Below, piece by piece: positions 1 to 10,560 of a stretch of DNA of 64,000 bases. Origin of the DNA: Lepidonotus clava (Eukaryota > Annelida > Polychaeta > Phyllodocida > Polynoidae); the NCBI GenBank assembly GCA_936440205.1, contig OW387139.1, positions 29,972,378 through 30,036,377 of the forward strand. The letters are read 5' to 3'. Every line of letters begins with the position of its first letter. Position 1 is the stretch's first letter. The notes under the pieces were generated by a model that was not told where the DNA came from, did no database searches, and saw only the letters and a program-made list of their open reading frames with translations. The translations under genes were made by a program, and so were the position numbers.

Positions 1-1120
1 GTTTTAATGGAATTAAATTGCTGAGTAGCAGCCGCAAGGAGAGCTTGAGCATCATATCTCACCAGTAGGCAATATATATGGAAGAAGGTCGTAGAGCGGC
101 GGCCATCATGCATATAGGACTGTCAGCGTAGTCGGACCAAAGACGACAGGGCAAAACCTAGAGACGTTGGAGGCGGGTCTGAGCCCAGGACCAAGCCTTA
201 TCAGCCTGCCGCACAAAGTGTGGCTGATGGCCGGCTCGCCTGATGTACCTGTGGGCGCAGAAACCCGAGTCAGTGGGCGGGGAGCAGCTCGGGTCAGACC
301 CGTCGGCGTCGGGCGAGCTGCTCGCCGCATACAGCCATTTGATGTCGGCTTCACAACAAACTTCCCCTGCCTCTCTATCTCTCATCTGATAAAGCTCTGT
401 GGCAGCCAAACCTTTGTCTCTGCCTTCCCCGACCCACCCATCCTCTACTCCCCTGTCCGTCCTTTTGCCTATCTGAAAAGCCTTGGACATCTGAGGGGTA
501 GGTAGGTAGGGGCGTGTAGGTTGTAGGGACTGAGAGCAGTAGAGAATGGCAGGAGGAATGGGGGTAGGAAGACCTGTTCTGATAGGAGGCGGCGTGTGTC
601 CGCTCAGCCCTCTGAATACACGCAGACCAGATTATATATTCTGATATTCCAACATGTGAGAGATTGAGGCCCCCGGCCGGTTGAAGATATTAAGACAGAA
701 GGTCGAAGCTGAGGGAAGGTAGTTTCAATGTGGTACGAGATATCCATTCATTTGGTGAATCGGTTCCTACCAAACCAACTGTCATGTTTCTATTGTAGAT
801 GTACATCTGACAAAACTATAAGCCAAGTCATATTCGAACGGATTTGACCTGAAAAAACCTACCAGCTACCTACCCAGTGACACATATCAAGAGCAATAAG
901 CCAACCCAACTCAGCCTACATACGCACTAGGCCAAAAAGGACAGATAAAGACGAGAAAATCTGCCTTGACAGGCTCTATCATAGGCTGACGGCTCCTCAG
1001 GTTGCTGCAGTGCACCAGAGCCATATTTAAAACTCCCAGCGTCAGTAGCTAATGGAAAACGTCTTGAATTTCCGTCGGCACTGGGTCATATAGGTTGTAG
1101 GACGCAGGGACTGAAGGCGG
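1..1120. other. GC-rich block then AT-rich DNA, no gene
   Basis: The first 640 bases are moderately GC-rich and carry two copies of the dyad word GAGCWGCTC (282-290 and 315-323), with short GTAG repeats near 497. From about 640 to 1120 the DNA is unremarkable. Reading frames of about 110 codons exist on both strands but overlap each other, show no recognisable motif and are explained by the local shortage of stop codons. I see no gene here. Confidence 0.6.
282..323. promoter_or_regulatory. Paired GAGCWGCTC dyads (33-bp spacing)
   Basis: GAGCAGCTC lies at 282-290 and GAGCTGCTC at 315-323, the second inside the full 11-bp form CGAGCTGCTCG. The word is a palindrome around a central A/T, so the two orientations are equivalent and it looks like a homodimer binding site. 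Starts are 33 bp apart, about three helical turns. No known factor is claimed; the call rests on recurrence across the window. Confidence 0.5.
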
Positions 1121-1720
1121 AGTCCCTAATGACAGGTGCAACAGGCTGCCGCCGTGTGACGCGGGCGGCAGATGGGGCTGCGTCTCCTACCTGTCATTAC
1201 CACGCCGCCTCCCTCCCTGTTTTTTTCCTCCATTTGAGGGGGGACTTTAATTGGTGTGAGATTCAGGCCAGGGCATTAATTTGCCTCCAGAAGTGCGATA
1301 TTATCGTAATCAACTTCATAAAAATCAAAGCCATTTCCCGAGGAGCATCAGTAGGCTAGAATGTGCCGGGTTCTGATGCGATCTTAAAAGGGCCTTTTCA
1401 GTTTCTGGAGCATTTTCCAGTTGCCCCACGTTTCCGGTCTCTTTTCTATTAATCTATTAAAGTACCGGCGTCGTTCTAGATACGGACAAACCTCCCGGCA
1501 GGGTTTGACTCGTCTACGCCGCCGCCTTTCTTCCCAATAATGACATTTATTAGGCCGGGGAGTCTGCGCGCCCTCGGGATACGCCTATTTTAGCCCGGGC
1601 TATTATTGCCCGTTATTTGTACCTAATATGGGCTGGGAGGCAGGGCTCTGGGGTGGCGCGGCGCCTACCGTCGGCGCCCAAGTCAATCCGGGCGCCACTC
1701 CCCACTGCCGCCTCCTACAT
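1121..1720. other. CpG-rich island, no gene
   Basis: CpG-rich stretches at about 1137-1210 and 1480-1710 flank an AT-richer core. At 1660, 1673 and 1691 the palindrome GGCGCC occurs three times in 37 bases, and the outer 7-mers GTGGCGC (1653-1659) and GCGCCAC (1692-1698) form an inverted repeat around them. TTTAT-type homeodomain words occur near 1550. Likely regulatory; no coding signal seen. Confidence 0.45.
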
Positions 1721-2500
1721 GCAGGGCCTCTGTTGCCTCTATCTAAAGATCATTCCCACTATGTTTGTGTTGGCTTCGATACATGTGGTGTTTTCGCGGT
1801 ATTAGAACCTATCAACAAATAATCAGGGATTAACGCCACAAAGGAATATTTTACGGTTATGAGAATCACGGGGGGAAATATTATGGATTTTTCCAGTTTC
1901 TGTATTGTAGATTGTGGGAATAGTATCTTGCAGGCTAAAGGTAGATACACATTGTGCAAGAGGTTGAGACTTTATTACCCGTCGGTACATGCCTAAGGCG
2001 TTAGTTCATATAGGCGTATTTATACCCTCCTGTTTGAGACCATTCATACCATATCTGATATGAATGTGAAATGCGAGTACATCTGAAACATAGCTAATCC
2101 TTTTAACGGTCACAACAACTATAGATTATAGAGCATCTGCTGTACATCGTTTTTTTCTTTCTATATGTAGGGCTTGTTCTGGTGTTAAGTAGCTATTTCA
2201 GAAGAAGACACGTATGTTATAGAATTAAGAGGATCTACTATGGACCTGCTGTAAGAAGGTCAGTCTTACAAATCAATGGCTATTCACCGAGGGCTAGGTT
2301 ATTCCTAATATTTGTCTATATGCCTATTTATCAATTTGACAATGGTGTAGTTATAAAACGGTTTGATAAAAAACAATTCAAAATTAGAGATGAACATTAT
2401 TTTCAATATCAACGTGATCAACACCAGTATGCTGTCTTATCTAATTAAAAATCCTGTCTGAGATTTAAACCATTTCAGCGACTGCTATAGCCCCTTCTGG
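1721..2500. other. AT-rich DNA, nothing recognised
   Basis: AT-rich sequence with short random reading frames on both strands. No repeat, RNA gene or coding motif was recognised. Confidence 0.6.
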
Positions 2501-2990
2501 TGTTCTCTTAAGGCCCCGACACGTCCTGTGACGGCGCCCAGTGAGCTGAGGGCCCTCCGCCGACTGACGGCGGCCCCACTGCGGGCAGGGAGGCATCAGG
2601 AAGCCACACAGCGCCGCCGGCTCTGACAACAGGTATGGTTACCCACCCCGCCGACGGCCGCCTAATCAAATCACGCCTAACAGTGTATAGCTAATTGTGC
2701 CAACACAGATACTTAATTACACTTGATGACTGAGTAGGCAGCGCGCTCACCCATAATGGAGCCGGCCAAAAGAAAAGGGGCGCTGGCGGCGGCGTGGAGG
2801 AGGTGAAGGGGATGGGGGATGAGCAGTTGGAGCAGCTCGGCTCAGCCCGCCAAGTGGCTTCAGGCTCGTGCTGCATGTGCCACTTGCAGGCGAGCAGCTC
2901 ACTCAAGCTGTCTGTCTTTTCTTCTGCTCATGAGCCTTTCATTATCTGCCGCCAGCCGCGCTCGGCAGGCACAACGCGGCCGGATCGATT
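2501..2990. other. CpG-rich island
   Basis: A GC-rich block with many CpG and GGCC words, flanked by AT-rich DNA. It contains a dyad pair (listed separately). Stop-poor frames here are a composition effect. Confidence 0.5.
2830..2900. promoter_or_regulatory. Paired GAGCWGCTC dyads (62-bp spacing)
   Basis: GAGCAGCTC occurs at 2830-2838 and again at 2892-2900, 62 bp apart (about six helical turns). A related GAGCAGTTG lies at 2821. The copies sit in a CpG-rich island. Binding protein unknown. Confidence 0.5.
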
Positions 2991-4740
2991 ACCTATACCC
3001 CAGCAGGATTTCTAATACAAACCAAAGTAGTTTCTGAATAAACCTAAGCTCGTGAATCTCATGTGCAGGCTAAATTGGGCTTCCTCAGTCAAAACCCAGT
3101 TTTTGGTAGCGAGACGCGAATATTGAGTTTCTGCTCAAATGTGACGGCTTACCATTACCTGAAACAAATATGCAAACCAATAACAAGTAATTGGAAAACC
3201 GGCGTCGACAGCACTTGAATGAATATTTGATATGGTTTGGCATTTAAAGACTTGGCTATTAATTTGAACGGACCGAAATCTGAAACGAAAAGGAAAATTT
3301 GATTTTAGATTTATAGTTTGAAATATTCTCTTAAGAGCGACGAATATCAAACTGACAATCTGTTTATACCTGCTGACACAATGATGAAATATCTTTCTGT
3401 TTCAATCGTTGAAATAACTGTTCAATAGTGGCAGTTATACAGAATGTTCAGATACTAAAGTGAAAGGAGGTCAAGTGCTGAAATGAAAATGCTGCCTACA
3501 TTCTCCCTTGATGGGGAATAGTGAAATAAGAACTGACATAGGAAAGGAACTTTGACTAATGATGCGAGTCTTACTGGAACCTGTGATTTATGACGTGTTC
3601 TCCGCTCAAGGCAGTGACAAGGTGTCAGCATATCTCCTACACGCATAAGCCCCTGGAGACATTAATGGCATATACGTTGGATTGCTAAGGCTACAGGAGG
3701 ACGGACAGCTCCATGCCACGTGAAGAATGCCCGGCTATTCTCCCCACTGATCCCCTACGCACAATCTCAGGAATGTGATTGCATATAGACATTACACATA
3801 CCACAACGTCATTAGATAATTCGGCCGGGAAATATTGGATGAGCTTTGGATGACATTTGTTGATCTCATCCCGATCCAATTTGCCTGATCGTTCGCTGTG
3901 GGTGGGAGGAGGGCGGGGTGGAGATGAATGTATGGGGAATGAGGCAAGGGGACGACAGGGTAGACTACTGTGACCGATGTCGGGGGTGGGGGCTGCTGGA
4001 GAAGCCACGGCCTCCGTGGAGGAGATCATGGCTGATCAGTACAAACCTCGGCCGCTCCCTGAATCAGACTGCAATGCTACTGTACCCACAGGGAAATGTC
4101 ATTTTGGGAAATGACCCCTAGATGAAGAGATCAGATGGTGTGTGTCCACTCTGTAGGGGCTGGATCAATCAACAGTGGCGGGCCTTGAGGATTTCCCATA
4201 CCACACACGGACCGCCACCAACCAGAGCAGTTCCTTATCCAGTTCAGCTCTGGACTGAAATTTGCCTTTGTTTGAGTTCGGAAATTGGACATTGCCGGAC
4301 TTACCTCCTGTAACCTAGTTGTTGTGACCTACCCTGGATGCTGGCGCAATTCACAGACACACACTTCATTTTAGTCAGTAACTTGTGCACATGACTATGC
4401 AATGTAAATGCATAATTCAAATTCACATCACAACTTTAGCATCTGTTCAATGTTGACACATAATTAAGAAAATAATCCCGGTTTATTTTTTCCAGCTCCA
4501 CAAAGGCGTATTAAATTCTCTGTTGTTAACAAGTAGACGGGAAATAAGCCTTCCTTTGACCATCCAACTGAAATTTCATAACCCTGTTCAGGAAATATTA
4601 TTGGCCCATTAATCAGAGATCTATATCAAGGAGTACATTCCACATATCCTAGTAAAGTCCTTCCAATAACACAAGTTATGAACAACCAATAAAGTAAGCT
4701 TCATAAAACCAACAGCTCCGAAGCCACTTTTTCTCATCCA
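2991..4740. other. Unremarkable DNA, no gene
   Basis: Mixed-composition DNA, AT-rich at 3000-3660 and 4320-4740, slightly GC-richer at 3690-4110. Only short frames without recognisable motifs. No repeats of note. Confidence 0.55.
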
Positions 4741-5110
4741 AGGAGCCATTTTTTAATCAGGAGAAGCCATTGCGCACACCCAACACGCAACATCCACCGT
4801 TCCCTCATCCCTCGTCCTCCCCTCCACCACTCCCTCCAGCTCGGGCCCAGGTGCGCGCGCAGGCCTGGACAGGTGAGTGTCTTCCGGTGTCACGTGACTG
4901 ACCCATGTGACCTGATCATGTGTCCTGTCGCCGTGAGATGGCGCTGCATGATGGGCGGTGGTGGGGGGCGCTGACACGTGGACGGGTGGTGGTCCCAGGG
5001 TGGGGGGAGGAGGGGGCGCACAGCAATGAGTGACTCAATGAGCAGCTCACCGCACTGAGGCCTAGGGGAACCCACACGGCCAGCGACTCATCAGCTGCTC
5101 GCCTCATTAG
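4741..5110. promoter_or_regulatory. GC-rich island with E-box, GCATNATGGG word and dyads
   Basis: This island contains an ETS-like CTTCCGG at 4881-4887, the palindrome GTCACGTGAC at 4889-4898 (the USF/MiT-TFE type of E-box), GCATGATGGG at 4946-4955 (resembling half of the ZNF143-type promoter element), a perfect dyad GAGCAGCTC at 5040-5048 and an 8/9 match at 5092-5100, 52 bp further on. The group looks like a promoter or enhancer, but no exon or start site could be linked to it. Confidence 0.4.
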
Positions 5111-5560
5111 GGCATTTCAGACCTGTCCATCTCTCTGTGGATGAAGCGAAAATAGCAACTGGTGGGACCAGGGGACTAGCCACCTGGAATGAAACAGAAC
5201 AGTCTGATTCGTTTGTTCTTGTACATGATGAAAATTACCGATAGGAAGTGCACACAATCTATTCAAACTGTATGTGTTCTCTATATGTATAACTTTCAGA
5301 AACATTTAAAATTAGAACCAGATTTAAGATCCCTTTCAGAATATAGCTGCCATTGAGTTAATGTCTGATGAAGCTATGCAACATGACTTTGGGAAAAGCT
5401 ATCCAACACAAGTGTTCCTATACCGGACATACGCCACATTGCTTTGTCTACTATACAAAACGACTTTCTCTTCTAATTCCCACGGTGTTGTCCCTTTTTT
5501 CATATTGTTCGACGAGTTGTTTAGCAACACTGAGCAGGCTCGACACCCAAATCCGCCACA
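5111..5560. other. AT-rich DNA, no gene
   Basis: Short overlapping frames on both strands without recognisable motifs; nothing else seen. Confidence 0.6.
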
Positions 5561-6170
5561 AGTGAGTTGGGCTATGAGGTGGCGTTTGGGGGCGCAGGGA
5601 TGGGGGTAGGAACCGTAATGCATTGGGGCCGCGCGTAATGGTCGACGCGCGTCACAACGCGGGTCTCTGCGGGACGCGCGGGCAGGCAGCCAAATGGCAA
5701 TTCTGTGTTGAGACAGCGAGGGGCGCAGTCCGACCTGAATCAATTTCTCGGTAAGCCCTGGCGCAAAATGGGGTTTTTACATTACAGAATGAAATGGGGG
5801 TGTAGTCTGGCGGAGGGGCGAAGGGTGGGGCCGGCACCCCTAGAGGGTTGTTTGGCTGGTCAAGGTGCCATGGCATTAGGCCGGAGTGACCAGTGACAAT
5901 GGTCATCCACCCCCCTGTGGACAGGCCCCGGTACGGCAACACATGGGCCACAAGTCAAAATCTAGATCAAATATTAATCCCAGCCATCAGGCCAGACTAA
6001 GAAAGATGGACAGCGCTGGCCGGGAGATGGGTTTAATTAGTTTAGGCCGAGCTGCTCGCAGAAAATGCCCCCCGCGCCGAGCTGCTCGGACCGTTGACGC
6101 GGTCCGCTAGGCCTGATTAGTCCCGGCTCAGCGGTGGTCAGGGTCAAGCTAATGATATGAATATTTCGCT
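5561..6170. other. CpG-rich island
   Basis: GC-rich DNA with CpG clusters at 5620-5690 and 6040-6110. The second cluster contains a tandem dyad pair. Homeodomain-type TTAATTAG occurs at 6033. No coding signal. Confidence 0.5.
6049..6087. promoter_or_regulatory. Paired CGAGCTGCTCG dyads (30-bp spacing)
   Basis: Two full 11-bp copies of CGAGCTGCTCG begin at 6048 and 6078 (cores 6049-6057 and 6079-6087), same orientation, 30 bp apart. Both are preceded by GC. This is the clearest tandem example of the motif in the window. Confidence 0.55.
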
Positions 6171-7020
6171 TTCATTGACAACAAGTGCCATTGAGGGAGC
6201 AACAATGCTTTCTCAATGTCTACCCACGTATTTCTCCACGACTTCATATTTACATCAGACAGCGATATCAAGATGAATACGGGGACGCTGTACCCATTGT
6301 TCTCGTCAAATGTACATTAGGAATAATGCAATTTTCTCCCAGACACTCATTTCAACAAATCATACGCATCCCATCTTTTTTCCTGACTGGGTCAATTGGC
6401 CTAGAACCAATATCAGAATCGTTTGATATTTTAGTATAGGGTGCCATGTGATTATATGAGCTCCAAGAAAATTGGGCTCTTAATATTCAAGAGAAGTGTT
6501 TAAAAACTTCGCTAAGGACTTTTAACGCTTAGAAATAGCTATAGGCCTACAGGGAAGTAGTTAGATGTGGAAGGTTGTGGAAGGTTGTGGGTAGTACTAT
6601 AATTATGCTTAGTTTGAAACAATTGATGCACAGGTTTCGGTCTGTCGAATAAATAGCAGAGAAAAGAATAATATAGATCTAGGGATAGCGGTGCGGGGTG
6701 CGGGAGGGTGAGTAGCAGAGATGAGCCAGCCAACTCCAGTAATGATCACAATGGCACTGTCATTATTTATAGCCACACTGATTACAGCCACAAATATTGA
6801 TTTGACCCGGATTCCCCCTCCCAGCTACCCCACGCACCCTCCCAGCACCCCAATCTGCCCAATATGACAACAGCGTTTTCTATTGCATTAATAACATCAA
6901 GGGGTACACTTCATGCCCCAAACCACAACTAGAAAATAACCATCATTTCTCCTTTCGTCCATACATTCCCTATTGCAGTCTCCTCTCCTCCCCCCATAAC
7001 TGCCTATAATCAGTCGACTC
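6171..7020. other. AT-rich DNA, no gene
   Basis: AT-rich DNA with short frames. A 10-bp unit AAGGTTGTGG is repeated twice in tandem at 6571-6590. Nothing else recognised. Confidence 0.55.
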
Positions 7021-7039
7021 GGGAAATTTGAACTTGTTC

Positions 7040-7120
7040 TGCCCAATGCATCATGGGATGTCTAAGATGGATGATGATGACGCCCAGATAATGACGTCAT
7101 GAGTCTAGACGACGTCGTCG
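7040..7120. promoter_or_regulatory. Dense cluster: GCATCATGGGA, CRE, SMAD-type palindrome
   Basis: In 75 bases lie GCATCATGGGA (7048-7058, ZNF143/THAP-like), the perfect CRE palindrome TGACGTCA (7092-7099), the perfect SMAD-type palindrome GTCTAGAC (7103-7110) and the 12-bp palindrome GACGACGTCGTC (7108-7119) overlapping it. CRE and SMAD sites are four bases apart. This packing suggests an enhancer or promoter responsive to CREB/ATF and TGF-beta/BMP signalling. Sites are seen directly; function is inferred. Confidence 0.4.
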
Positions 7121-8300
7121 GCCGACAGACCCGACTTGTAGAGCCTTGACCCAGTTCAATTACCCCTCCTCCAGTCCTTCCCGGCTGGAGAGGGGTGGGA
7201 TGGGGGATTGTCATAGGGGTAGGACTATGGAGGAGATTCAGGCCGCTTGTCAAAACGTCTGTATGTGCTGAGGAGGCTGGGGCCGAGGCGGGACCCCTCC
7301 ATTGGGTGGCCGGTCAAGCGATTCAGGCAAGTAGGTCATGCAATGGAGGGATCATCAGGAAACGACACAAGTTGATACATGGCCCGGGGTCTAGGTCAGC
7401 CCTGCCTGCCATTCGTCGGGGCCCGCAAACTTATTAAAAACACCCCACGCCCCAACACCTTACAAAACCAAGAAATGGAATTCTGACATCCTTCGTGAGA
7501 TTTATATTGCCTTTTTGTCAAATCACACTGCCTTTGTCTGGCCAAACTGAGTGTTAAATCCAATAAGAAGCAAGGCACTGAAGTTGTAGTGATGTGAGCT
7601 CCACATAATGCCTTTAAATGGATAGTGCAAATAAAAGTAAGATCGTCTCCCAATAGTGTATTAGCTCCAATTATAGGTGCTCTATTTTCAAAACTCATTG
7701 TTTTGTATAAGATATAAATAGATAAACCTTTATTCAAAAGCCTATAATACTACATTCGAACCATGATGACCCACTAAGTTTATTGCTATATTTTCTCACA
7801 GATCCGTTACACTTAATCCCCAGATCCATTGCAGACGGCGCAAAAGGGAGGTCCCCTAGGGGCAGCGGGGAGGGGGTAGAATGTGATGGAATGTGGCCCT
7901 CAACAGGAGGACCCGGCATTTCTAATTAGATCCGCGTCTGATTAGAATCAGGGGGACAATCCATTTTTAATTTGGCACGGGCGGGTGGCTGGCCGGCTGG
8001 CGGTTTGCTGATGTGTGTCTGCATGGGCAGGGCACAAGGCCCGGGGTGCCAGGCACCCGCCATGATTTGTGTTCTCTTCGGGGTAAGGGCGTGGGGGCTG
8101 TGCACAAGTGTGTAATGGAGTCTGGAGATACAGCCACCCCTCCCGAACACCCCTCCCCTGCCCGCCATACCTTTCCTTCTCTCCCCGCTTCCCATACCAG
8201 AATTAATCACCTTAACTGCAAGAAAATAAGACCCCAAATGAATATGCTTATTTAAAAAGTACAACATGAATCAAACTGCAATCGAAATCCCAGGAACAAC
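7121..8300. other. Mixed DNA, no gene
   Basis: GC-rich at 7150-7420 and 7830-8200, AT-rich between. Several short frames, none with motifs. No exon structure recognised. Confidence 0.5.
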
Positions 8301-8458
8301 ATTGTGTTATCAATTACCCTGGGTGGCGGGGCCCGGCGCCCCTGGCCCCCCGCTCGGGCAGCGGGCAGGGACGACCCCCGGCCCTCATTTCTTTCCGCTG
8401 ACACGTGATATTACTTGAGCGGAATGCACCAGTGGCCGACAGAGATCACAACTCTAGC

Positions 8459-8467
8459 GAGCTGCTC
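8459..8467. promoter_or_regulatory. Single GAGCTGCTC dyad
   Basis: Exact copy of the 9-bp dyad at the edge of a GC-rich island, preceded by C and followed by T. Confidence 0.4.
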
Positions 8468-8954
8468 TTATAAATTGCTCGATATGGATTGGCGAGTCGG
8501 CGAGGGGGCAGGCTGGGAAGATGGGCGGCTAGTCACAGTAGTCAAATCTGTATAGCCTATACCCTCATGTGTCTACTTATGATTTGACACTGTCGGCCTA
8601 CCGTCGATGTGGAGTGCTCAGTCGTCATCAAACTAAGTTTAGATGAATGTAAAACTACCCTTTCTGTGCCATGAAATACTAAGTGGATCAATGAACTAAA
8701 GTGTGACTCAGGAAAAAGATAGTAATCCAAACGCTACCCCTTCCTTGGGCATCAAGCAGGATGGCAGCCACCCTACCCTCACGCCATGTGTACGAACACG
8801 ACAAGGGGGACTCAAGCAGTGAATCCATTGTTCTCAATTACTTGACAGCCACCTCCACTAACCAGCCACTTTTTCAAGAAATATTTTTCACACAAGTTGC
8901 ACCCTTAATGAGATCTGTCCCGTGGCATTGCAGCAGGCAAAGCGGGGAGGGGTT

Positions 8955-8963
8955 GAGCAGCTC
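8955..8963. promoter_or_regulatory. Single GAGCAGCTC dyad
   Basis: Exact copy of the 9-bp dyad inside a GC-rich stretch, 496 bp from the previous one. Confidence 0.4.
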
Positions 8964-9350
8964 CCTGTAAACGGGGTAATGATGGGAGGCAAGGGGAACA
9001 TGTGTGCCCGCAACCCTCCTCCTGCACCCCCTCTCTCTGCTTCCCCAAACCCCTGCGAGCTAAAAACCGTGCGGAGAGGGATGTTGGATGACGCATCGTG
9101 GGCCAGTGGCGGGAGACGACGACGGATCACCCAGTGCCACTACTTCTACTACTCACAAAATGGGCCTCTGCGGCAGGCTTCCCTCCAGTCACTCAGCCAG
9201 CATGGCAGGCAGCAGCGACTCCCTTTTGCCCAGGGAAGTAAAAACATAGCGGGAAATGTGTAATTAACACCCGGATTATTGATCTCCGCCTTGATGCCTG
9301 TTCCCCAGCTGATATCTGAGGGGGCTGGCAATGGGACGCACATATCTACT

Positions 9351-9646
9351 TGATGCATGGTGATACATTACGACTTTTCTTACTGGTTTTATGTTTTACG
9401 TAGGGGAATGAAAGCATAGGATTACTAATGATCATCTTCCATATGGAGGGCTGGAGATGCTTTTTCCTCCTATCTTGTTTGCAGCTTTGATGACCTATTT
9501 AATGGTTACTATCATCGGCCTAGTTGGGTCGAATGTTGTTTGACGAACATAAACAAAATGGGATTATGGTGTGATGAATGTCTATTCATCAGTTATCAAG
9601 GTTGAAATATGGAAAGTAAGACGATGCGACAGAATAAAGTATATTT
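9351..9646. other. AT-rich DNA, nothing recognised
   Basis: No gene, repeat or regulatory cluster recognised. Confidence 0.55.
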
Positions 9647-10560
9647 TGTAACGGGCCCGAAGAGCCCGAAAAGCCCGAAAGGCCCAAAAAAGGCCCAAAA
9701 AAGGCCCGAAACTGTAAAAGCCCGAAACCCGAAAGACCCGAGAAATATGTAAACCTGAAGTGATGAATGTAAACCGGAAATGACGTCATTATGACCACGT
9801 GATCAGAAACAGCCAATCAGGGCTGACCACTAGACTATAAAAGGGGCGGTGAGGCCCGAGAATAAAAGAGTTCCTTTGCAGTACTCCTTGTGTCCACATG
9901 TATTTTCTTCCTATGGTAACCTCTTAGAAGGGATCTAAGCCGATAAGATGATCCAATACAGGCTAATTAACTAGAAAGTTATAGGAAATTAGACGAAAGT
10001 TAGGACAGGGTCCGGAAGACCCGAGGGACCGAAACATGGCACGAAAGCCCGAGATGGCCCGGATGGAGTCCCGAGAATGGAAGACCGGACTGGCACGAAG
10101 GCCCGAAATAGTGAGCGGAAACCCAGGGATCAGGGGCACGAAGGCGCAACCGGCTCGGCCCCACGCTACCAAATAATAGGGGACCGTCGGCCCGACACCC
10201 CCACTGGAAGAGAACGAGGGTAGACCGCCCGCAGTGGGCCCCGAAGATAGTGCCAGCACAAAGGAAACAACCCACACCCATCCCTATCATTTTTCCTCCT
10301 CCGCAATCCTCCACCCGCTAACAGAAGTGCCTGGACCCCACACCCGATGGCTGAGACCCCTCGGTCCAGTCCGGCAGATACACCCCTCCCCCGTCAACGA
10401 ATACCGATTTCCTGATCGACCCGCTCAATCCCCCTCGTGCACGAGGCACGACTCTTGATATCACATCTCGGCTTCTTGCTCGGACTCCCTGTCCGGCTGA
10501 GACCTGAAACAACCCCCACGTCCCTCTGTTATAGAAATCGGAAACCCCGAACTACCGAGG
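9647..10560 (+). mobile_element. Relic LTR-like element with degenerate CCCGAA repeats
   Basis: The stretch opens with TGTAACGGG, a start common in Ty3/gypsy-type LTRs, followed by a degenerate GCCCGAA-type repeat (about 9655-9740). Then come a CRE TGACGTCA (9781), CACGTG (9797), a CCAAT box (9812), a TATAAAA box (9836) and AATAAA (9861), the usual order of a U3-R promoter and polyadenylation cassette. The LTR-like part plausibly ends near 9960. CCCGAA words continue to about 10560 in sequence that is GC-rich and unlike its surroundings. No intact coding region, second LTR or clean target duplication was found, so it looks broken and old. It could instead be a satellite-like repeat that picked up a promoter. 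Confidence 0.4.

Larger units (their letters stand above)
8301..9350. other. GC-rich islands with two single dyads
   Basis: CpG-rich pieces at 8320-8400 and 8930-9120 are separated by AT-richer DNA. Each island or its edge carries one dyad (8459, 8955). GCATCGTGGG at 9091 resembles the GCATNATGGG word seen elsewhere. No gene recognised. Confidence 0.45.
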
